A stretch of DNA of 8,673 nt from Nostoc sp. CHAB 5715 (lineage in GTDB: Bacteria > Cyanobacteriota > Cyanobacteriia > Cyanobacteriales > Nostocaceae), in assembly GCF_020829685.1 (NCBI RefSeq), contig NZ_JAIVFR010000218.1, positions 1-8,673 of the forward strand, written 5' to 3'. Below the pieces are notes generated by a model. It did no database searches. It was not told the origin of the DNA and saw only the letters and a list, made by a program, of their open reading frames with translations. Of the stretch, positions 5,699 through 8,673 are shown one piece after another. The first letter of the stretch is position 1; each line of letters begins with the position of its first letter. The translations under genes were made by a program, and so were the position numbers.

Positions 5699-6805
5699 TT
5701 ATATCAACTTAATACTTAGATTGGATGAGAGATTTTCAACGAAGGCAAATTGATTTCCTAAGAAAGACAAGTTACCGGTAGAACTATCATAGGAAAAATC
5801 GCTACTCTTAGTAGTACCAAACCCTACTTTAGAAACTTGGATTACATCGCTCTGACCAAAGTTATAATCCTTGATGGTGTCAATATCCTCCTTGAGGCTG
5901 TTGAAGATAAACTTATCTGCACCAAGACCACCTGTGAGAACATCCTTACCTTCTCCACCGATGATGGTGTCATTACCTGCACCACCATCAATCAGGTCAT
6001 CGCCACCTCTACCATCAATTAGGTCATCCCCAGCCAGACCAGTTAATTGATTATTTTGACTATCGCCCTTAATGCTGTCAGCCTCATTTGTACCGATAAC
6101 ATTGTCAAAGTTGACTACATTGGATGTTAATTTTCCCAAACCAGGAACGTTATTGGCAGAGATAGTTTGGGCTTCTAGGTCGGCGGTAGTAGATACCCCA
6201 GGCAAAGATTCAGACGCATCTATGGTGTTATTGGCAACACTAGCATCAGCAATAACTGTTTCTACTTTAAAGACTTGATCTGTTCCAAACCCACGAGCTT
6301 TGGTAATTGTTCCTACACCTGAGAGGGTGATGGCTTTACCTAGTTTGCTGTAATCTGCTTGATCAAAGCCATCTCCACCATTGATGCTGTCGTTACCCCG
6401 ACTGCCCTTGAAGGTGTCATCACCTGCACCACCTATTAACGTGTCATCACCTGCACCACCATCAATCAGGTCATTACCTGCACCACCGTCAATTAGGTCA
6501 TTGCCATTTCCACCATCGATTACATCATTTCCCAGACCACCGGAGATATTGTCGTTGCCTCTACGACCAGAAATCTGATCGTCACCATCAGTGCCTGACA
6601 AAAAATCATCGTTACGAGTTCCAACAACAGTAGACGTAGTATCTATCTCATTCCCAGCCAAGTTGTCATTGCCATCTTCAACATCGATTACGTCATTTTC
6701 CAGACCAAAGGATATATTGACATTGCCTCCACCAACAATAATCTGAACGTCACTATCAGTGCCCAACAAAAAAACGTTGTTAGGAGTTTCGACAATAATG
6801 GACAT
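5699..6805 (-). CDS. RTX (hemolysin-type) calcium-binding repeat protein
   Basis: This 368-residue protein is dominated by GGxGxDxUx nonapeptides, which fold into a parallel beta-roll when each turn binds calcium outside the cell. Block 1 spans about residues 70-150 (nine units such as GGAGNDLID) and block 2 about 237-299 (seven units). Between them is a linker typical of cyanobacterial RTX proteins (ADYSKLGKAITLSG...FGTDQVFKVETVI). The C-terminus (FIFNSLKEDIDTIKDYNFGQSDVI to the end) resembles the RTX C-terminal region that carries the uncleaved type I secretion signal. There is no Sec signal peptide, as expected. No ABC transporter/HlyD genes are nearby and no catalytic domain is visible. 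Residues 5-48 are a decayed copy of 61-104. ATG 6805 has a weak SD, AAAGGT (6822-6817), 11 bases away. Confidence 0.92.
   Translation of the reverse strand: MSIIVETPNNVFLLGTDSDVQIIVGGGNVNISFGLENDVIDVEDGNDNLAGNEIDTTSTVVGTRNDDFLSGTDGDDQISGRRGNDNISGGLGNDVIDGGNGNDLIDGGAGNDLIDGGAGDDTLIGGAGDDTFKGSRGNDSINGGDGFDQADYSKLGKAITLSGVGTITKARGFGTDQVFKVETVIADASVANNTIDASESLPGVSTTADLEAQTISANNVPGLGKLTSNVVNFDNVIGTNEADSIKGDSQNNQLTGLAGDDLIDGRGGDDLIDGGAGNDTIIGGEGKDVLTGGLGADKFIFNSLKEDIDTIKDYNFGQSDVIQVSKVGFGTTKSSDFSYDSSTGNLSFLGNQFAFVENLSSNLSIKLI
6494..6793 (-). repeat. Internal duplication in the RTX gene, first copy degenerate
   Basis: Codons 5-48 (6793-6662) align without gaps to codons 61-104 (6625-6494), 26 of 44 residues being identical by my count. 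The DNA is also clearly alike. In the N-terminal copy many calcium-site Gly/Asp residues are replaced: GTDGDDQI becomes GTDSDVQI and RRGNDNI becomes GGGNVNI. Confidence 0.8.
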
Positions 6806-6882
6806 AATATATATGTACCTTTGTAATTTTTCAGAGCAAATACATTTGATCGTTGTAATACTTGCATAGTAAAAACCCTTAA

Positions 6883-6912
6883 ATTATAAATTTCTGATGA
6901 AATCATCTTGAA
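6883..6912 (-). promoter_or_regulatory. Predicted promoter of the RTX gene
   Basis: On the minus strand a perfect TATAAT (6888-6883) has a weak -35-like TTCAAG (6912-6907) 18 bases upstream. The implied leader is about 70 bases. The -10 box is convincing; the -35 is poor, so an activator or a group-2 sigma factor could be involved. Confidence 0.45.
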
Positions 6913-7039
6913 CATAATTAATGTTGTTTTATATATCTAATCAACGAAAGATGCATAAGGGTTCAGGTTTCTCAAAAATGCGTTATTGTGTCGTAAATAT
7001 TGAGAAATAATAACATTAAAACTTATATACTTTACAAAA

Positions 7040-7066
7040 TATTGATTTTGTGAATCAAAATCAATA
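7040..7066. repeat. Perfect 11-bp inverted repeat upstream of the RTX promoter
   Basis: TATTGATTTTG (7040-7050) pairs with CAAAATCAATA (7056-7066) around a 5-base TGAAT spacer. It is AT-rich with no T-run after it, about 130 bp upstream of the RTX -35 box. It could be an operator or a cruciform; the function is unknown. Confidence 0.6.
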
Positions 7067-7098
7067 AGTTGTTTCAGCCTTTTGCTAATCACCCTTTT

Positions 7099-7110
7099 AG
7101 GACTTACGCA
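7099..7110. repeat. AGGACTTACGCA, resembles an insertion-sequence end
   Basis: This 12-mer is one I associate with the termini of cyanobacterial insertion sequences. No partner end or transposase is present in the window, so at most it is a remnant. Confidence 0.3.
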
Positions 7111-7160
7111 AAAGTACATGCTGTAGGGGCAATACCCTGCAAGAAGCCGCAACTTTTGGA

Positions 7161-7207
7161 ACGCGAACGAGCGTGTCGCAGACAGACGCTTTGCGTAGCT
7201 TGCTTCG
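7161..7207. repeat. Dispersed GC-rich repeat of Nostoc type
   Basis: The stretch ACGAGCGTGTCGCAGACAGACGC... folds on itself imperfectly (AGCGTGTC against GACAGACGCT). It ends in GCGTAGCTTGCTTCG, a string I recognise as recurrent between genes of Nostoc relatives. Part of the string (CGTAGCTTGCTT) also occurs at 4583-4594. Confidence 0.5.
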
Positions 7208-7240
7208 ACCTAAGAGTATGCGTTTACATGAATTGCCCTA

Positions 7241-7351
7241 ATACCAATTTAATGTGAAGCTGCACTAAATGAGTAACTCTCTATTCTTGGCGCCCTTGGC
7301 GTACTTGGCGGTTCGTTTAATATTCTGTGCATCTTCATACAGAATTGGTAT
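7241..7351. repeat. 111-bp element bounded by ATACCAATT / AATTGGTAT
   Basis: 9-bp perfect inverted repeats at 7241-7249 and 7343-7351 bracket a GGCG-rich stretch (CTTGGCGTACTTGGCGGTTCG). That stretch resembles a common cyanobacterial intergenic segment. It has no coding capacity and may be a non-autonomous mobile element remnant. Confidence 0.45.
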
Positions 7352-7430
7352 AAGAAGAAAATAAGTTTATAACGCATTGCGTGTAGCAAGACCCCCTCAG
7401 GTACGCCCAATACGGTTCGGATAAGCAGGG

Positions 7431-7487
7431 GAGGCAAGGAGGTTGTTGAGAAAAGAGGGTTTTCTTCTCTCAAAAACAGCCTGCCTC
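7431..7487. repeat. 57-bp imperfect palindrome
   Basis: The outer GAGGC/GCCTC pair continues imperfectly into TTGAGAAAAGA (7446-7456) against TCTTCTCTCAA (7463-7473), 10 of 11 pairs, with a GGGTTT loop. There is no T-run after the stem. It lies about 90 bp upstream of the promoter of the two small plus-strand genes. Confidence 0.55.
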
Positions 7488-7576
7488 AACCAAGAAATTC
7501 CTTAACCGAACGGTATTGTCTTCTAATCGCATCTCAGACTTATTTACATAATTTCGGATACATTACCGCAAATGCG

Positions 7577-7605
7577 CTGACACTTTATTTTCGCCTCTTT
7601 ATAAA
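7577..7605 (+). promoter_or_regulatory. Predicted promoter of the two small genes
   Basis: CTGACA (7577-7582) and TATAAA (7600-7605) are each 5/6 to the sigma-70 consensus, with the optimal 17-base spacing. They lie 74 bases before ATG 7680. This is the best promoter match in the window. Confidence 0.55.
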
Positions 7606-7679
7606 ATCCGCAAAAACACCGTTACGCTATTTGAACTTGTGATCAAAACTTAGAGCATCCAGTTTATTAGGGCGTGTTT

Positions 7680-7913
7680 ATGACCAACCCTGTAAAAACG
7701 TTTATCCAAGTCAATCTAGAGATGGCTCTAGAAGTAGCTCATGAATTGGAGCTTGCTCCATATACTCAACTCGGTGCTTATTGTTTGGAGATTTTGCGGG
7801 AGATAGGATGTGCTGGTACTGAACTCCCACTTAACTTACAAACTCGCGATCAGCAGCTAAACTTTATCACAGGCTTTGCGTCTTATGCTTTTGGGGAAGT
7901 ACAAAATGTATAA
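7680..7913 (+). CDS. Unknown small protein, 77 residues (first of an overlapping pair)
   Basis: I do not recognise this family. The 77 residues (MTNPVKTFIQVNLEMALEVA...) look helical, soluble and acidic. Two cysteines (CLEIL and IGCAG) are present, along with a Thr/Leu-rich middle and a short C-terminal YAFGEVQNV. ATG 7680 is preferred over GTG 7674 because AGGG (7669-7672) lies 7 bases before it. The stop (7911-7913) overlaps the next gene's start by 8 bases, so the two are probably translated together and may form a complex. A promoter-like sequence is well placed upstream. No signal peptide or membrane segment is visible. The gene could also be a remnant of something larger, but the upstream signals argue that it is a real small gene. 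Confidence 0.65.
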   Translation: MTNPVKTFIQVNLEMALEVAHELELAPYTQLGAYCLEILREIGCAGTELPLNLQTRDQQLNFITGFASYAFGEVQNV

Positions 7914-8187
7914 AGCATTAATTGAAGATATATTTTCTGATCCAGAAGAGGCAGAAGAAACAACTTTTCCTGCTATAGATAAAGATTTGTTAATTTTAAC
8001 AGAAAAATTTTTAGGATTTGAAATTCCTTCAAAGGTTTTCTTACAAGCTATAGCCATTGCTGATTACGATGGTGCAGCTGCTTTTCGCTACGTTGATAAT
8101 TATTTGACAACTCTCAAAAATAAAAATAAACGTAAGCATAAGAAATTACTTGTGTTAGGTGCTTCAACTAAATTTGACAATAATTGA
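7906..8187 (+). CDS. Unknown small protein, 93 residues (second of an overlapping pair)
   Basis: I do not recognise the family. ATG 7906 is chosen because GGGGAAG (7893-7899) lies 6 bases upstream; a more upstream ATG (7876) has no such signal. The sequence starts MYKALIEDIFSDPEEAEETTF, an acidic helical part. A hydrophobic-amphipathic centre follows (LLILTEKFLGFEIPSKVFLQAIAIADYDGAAAF), then a strongly basic tail (LKNKNKRKHKK). The charge split, acid front and basic back, is notable. The 8-base overlap with the first gene implies translational coupling and perhaps a heteromer. A small two-gene toxin-antitoxin-like pair is one reading of this layout, but no known toxin or antitoxin motif is visible. 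Confidence 0.65.
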   Translation: MYKALIEDIFSDPEEAEETTFPAIDKDLLILTEKFLGFEIPSKVFLQAIAIADYDGAAAFRYVDNYLTTLKNKNKRKHKKLLVLGASTKFDNN

Positions 8188-8250
8188 TGTGTTTTTTTAC
8201 AAGCTAATCCTGAACCAATCCGATTTAGATAAGATAATTTGTATGACCGA

Positions 8251-8281
8251 TGTAGAGACGTTGCAATGCAACGTCTCTACA
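8251..8281. repeat. Perfect 15-bp palindrome (GTAGAGACG type)
   Basis: TGTAGAGACGTTGCA (8251-8265) and TGCAACGTCTCTACA (8267-8281) pair perfectly around a single central A. This is a well-known kind of dispersed cyanobacterial intergenic hairpin. It lies 63 bases after the small gene pair and could stop or stabilise that transcript, but no T-run follows. Confidence 0.75.
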
Positions 8282-8377
8282 CACATCTGTCTCACACCGA
8301 CAATAAAGAATAATTAGAATTTATCTAGAAGCTAGTGGTGGGATCTCTATTAAATCAAGCATTTTTATGTGTGTGCT

Positions 8378-8389
8378 AATTACGAATTA
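8378..8389 (-). repeat. TAATTCGTAATT motif after the glycosyltransferase stop
   Basis: This is the third copy of the 12-mer, on the minus strand, starting 3 bases after the stop (8395-8393). It sits in a small palindrome (CTAATT ACG AATTAG, 8376-8390). Orientation relative to the gene is the same as at the other two copies. Confidence 0.8.
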
Positions 8390-8392
8390 GTA

Positions 8393-8673
8393 TTAATCTC
8401 TTTTAAGACACACTTGTTCATAACTTTTACCAGCAATATCCCAAGTGAATTCTGTTTCTACCAGTTGTCTGCCGTTGTCAGACAATTCTGAACGCAGATG
8501 TGGATGCTCAAATAGTTGACTAATAGCGGTGATGTACTCTGTCGGTTTATTTGCTCGTAATGCCCGTAATGGATGACTAGCATTATCTACGGCTAATCCT
8601 TCTAAACCGCGATCGCTAGCTACTATCGGTACACCAGCTGCCATTGCCTCTAAAGTTGTGAACAAGTGTGTCT
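8393..8673 (-). CDS. Group-1 (GT4-like) glycosyltransferase, C-terminal part
   Basis: The last 92 codons of a minus-strand gene that continues beyond the right edge; the complement of 8672-8673 belongs to a split codon. The visible stretch TLEAMAAGVPIVASDRGLEG is the conserved nucleotide-sugar-binding turn of GT-B retaining glycosyltransferases. Its glutamate would be the second E of the EX7E motif; the first is outside the window. A typical C-terminal helix pair follows (AISQLFEHPHLRSELSDNGRQLV, then EFTWDIAGKSYEQV). Such enzymes transfer sugars from NDP-sugars in polysaccharide, glycolipid or cell-envelope synthesis. Donor and acceptor cannot be told from this fragment. It carries a HIP1 site (8609-8616). 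The TTG at 8665 is not a start: the frame is open to the window end. Confidence 0.9.
   Translation of the reverse strand, partial: THLFTTLEAMAAGVPIVASDRGLEGLAVDNASHPLRALRANKPTEYITAISQLFEHPHLRSELSDNGRQLVETEFTWDIAGKSYEQVCLKRD

Larger units (their letters stand above)
6913..7576. other. Gene-poor, repeat-rich intergenic region
   Basis: No reading frame here has a credible start, ribosome binding site and protein-like composition. The region contains the separately listed hairpin at 7040-7066, the repeats from 7099 to 7351 and the palindrome at 7431-7487. Between them I see only AT-rich spacer. It separates the divergent RTX gene (minus) and the small two-gene unit (plus). Confidence 0.6.

Noticed and set aside
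6381..6578. Plus-strand reading frame rich in PPSIRSLP repeats
   Set aside because: It is the antisense shadow of the RTX nonapeptide repeats.
6688..6915. Minus-strand reading frame overlapping the RTX start in another frame (contains MQVLQRSNVFALKN)
   Set aside because: It lacks a ribosome binding site and most of it overlaps the RTX coding sequence. A short leader peptide was considered but nothing marks it.
6937..7473. Several reading frames of 62-74 codons on both strands
   Set aside because: They run through dispersed repeats and AT-rich spacer, have no ribosome binding sites and show no protein-like composition.
7857..8057. Minus-strand reading frame of 66 codons
   Set aside because: It is antisense to both small genes of the cassette, which have better start signals and a shared promoter.
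8251..8281. Rho-independent terminator for the small gene pair
   Set aside because: The stem is perfect but no T-run follows and the sequence is a common dispersed repeat, so it is listed only as a repeat.

Overview
The window looks like an accessory stretch of a filamentous (Nostocales-type) cyanobacterial chromosome. The evidence is seven perfect HIP1 octamers (GCGATCGC at 223, 676, 795, 2474, 3461, 3725 and 8609; about 0.1 expected by chance), a PEP-CTERM protein, a cyanobacterial-style RTX repeat protein, a large STAND NTPase with TPRs, and intergenic DNA packed with short hairpin and heptamer-like repeats. No tRNA, rRNA or CRISPR array was seen.

Layout. (1) 1-1292, plus strand: a tightly packed string of small genes that looks like one transcription unit. 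It holds the 3' end of an unknown protein, a 47-residue C-terminal remnant of a RidA-family protein, an intact AF2212/DUF104-like antitoxin, a truncated PIN-toxin remnant and a 157-residue helical protein of unknown function. It ends at a rho-independent terminator (1265-1292). (2) 1317-1631: two short hairpins and a 12 x 21-bp minisatellite. (3) 1727-4162, plus strand: an 811-residue STAND-type NTPase with a C-terminal TPR array, one TPR of which has lost 14 residues by a repeat-mediated in-frame deletion. (4) 4163-4618: gene-free, with a nested palindromic MITE-like element and dispersed repeats. (5) 4619-6912, minus strand: a PEP-CTERM exported protein and, upstream of it, an RTX calcium-binding protein. 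Each has its own promoter-like sequence, and an 81-bp imperfect palindrome lies between them. (6) 6913-7570: repeat-rich and gene-poor. (7) 7577-8187, plus strand: a promoter and two small overlapping unknown genes. (8) 8393-8673, minus strand: the C-terminal end of a group-1 (GT4-like) glycosyltransferase that runs off the window.

How it fits together. The left part reads as eroded toxin-antitoxin and accessory genes beside a STAND NTPase, a class often used in signalling or antiphage defence. Nothing in the window proves defence. The two minus-strand genes encode proteins predicted to leave the cytoplasm by different routes: Sec plus exosortase, and type I secretion. Neither export machinery is encoded here. 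The most unexpected pattern is an exact 12-mer, TAATTCGTAATT, found three times and each time just after a stop codon in the sense orientation of that gene (STAND, PEP-CTERM and glycosyltransferase genes).
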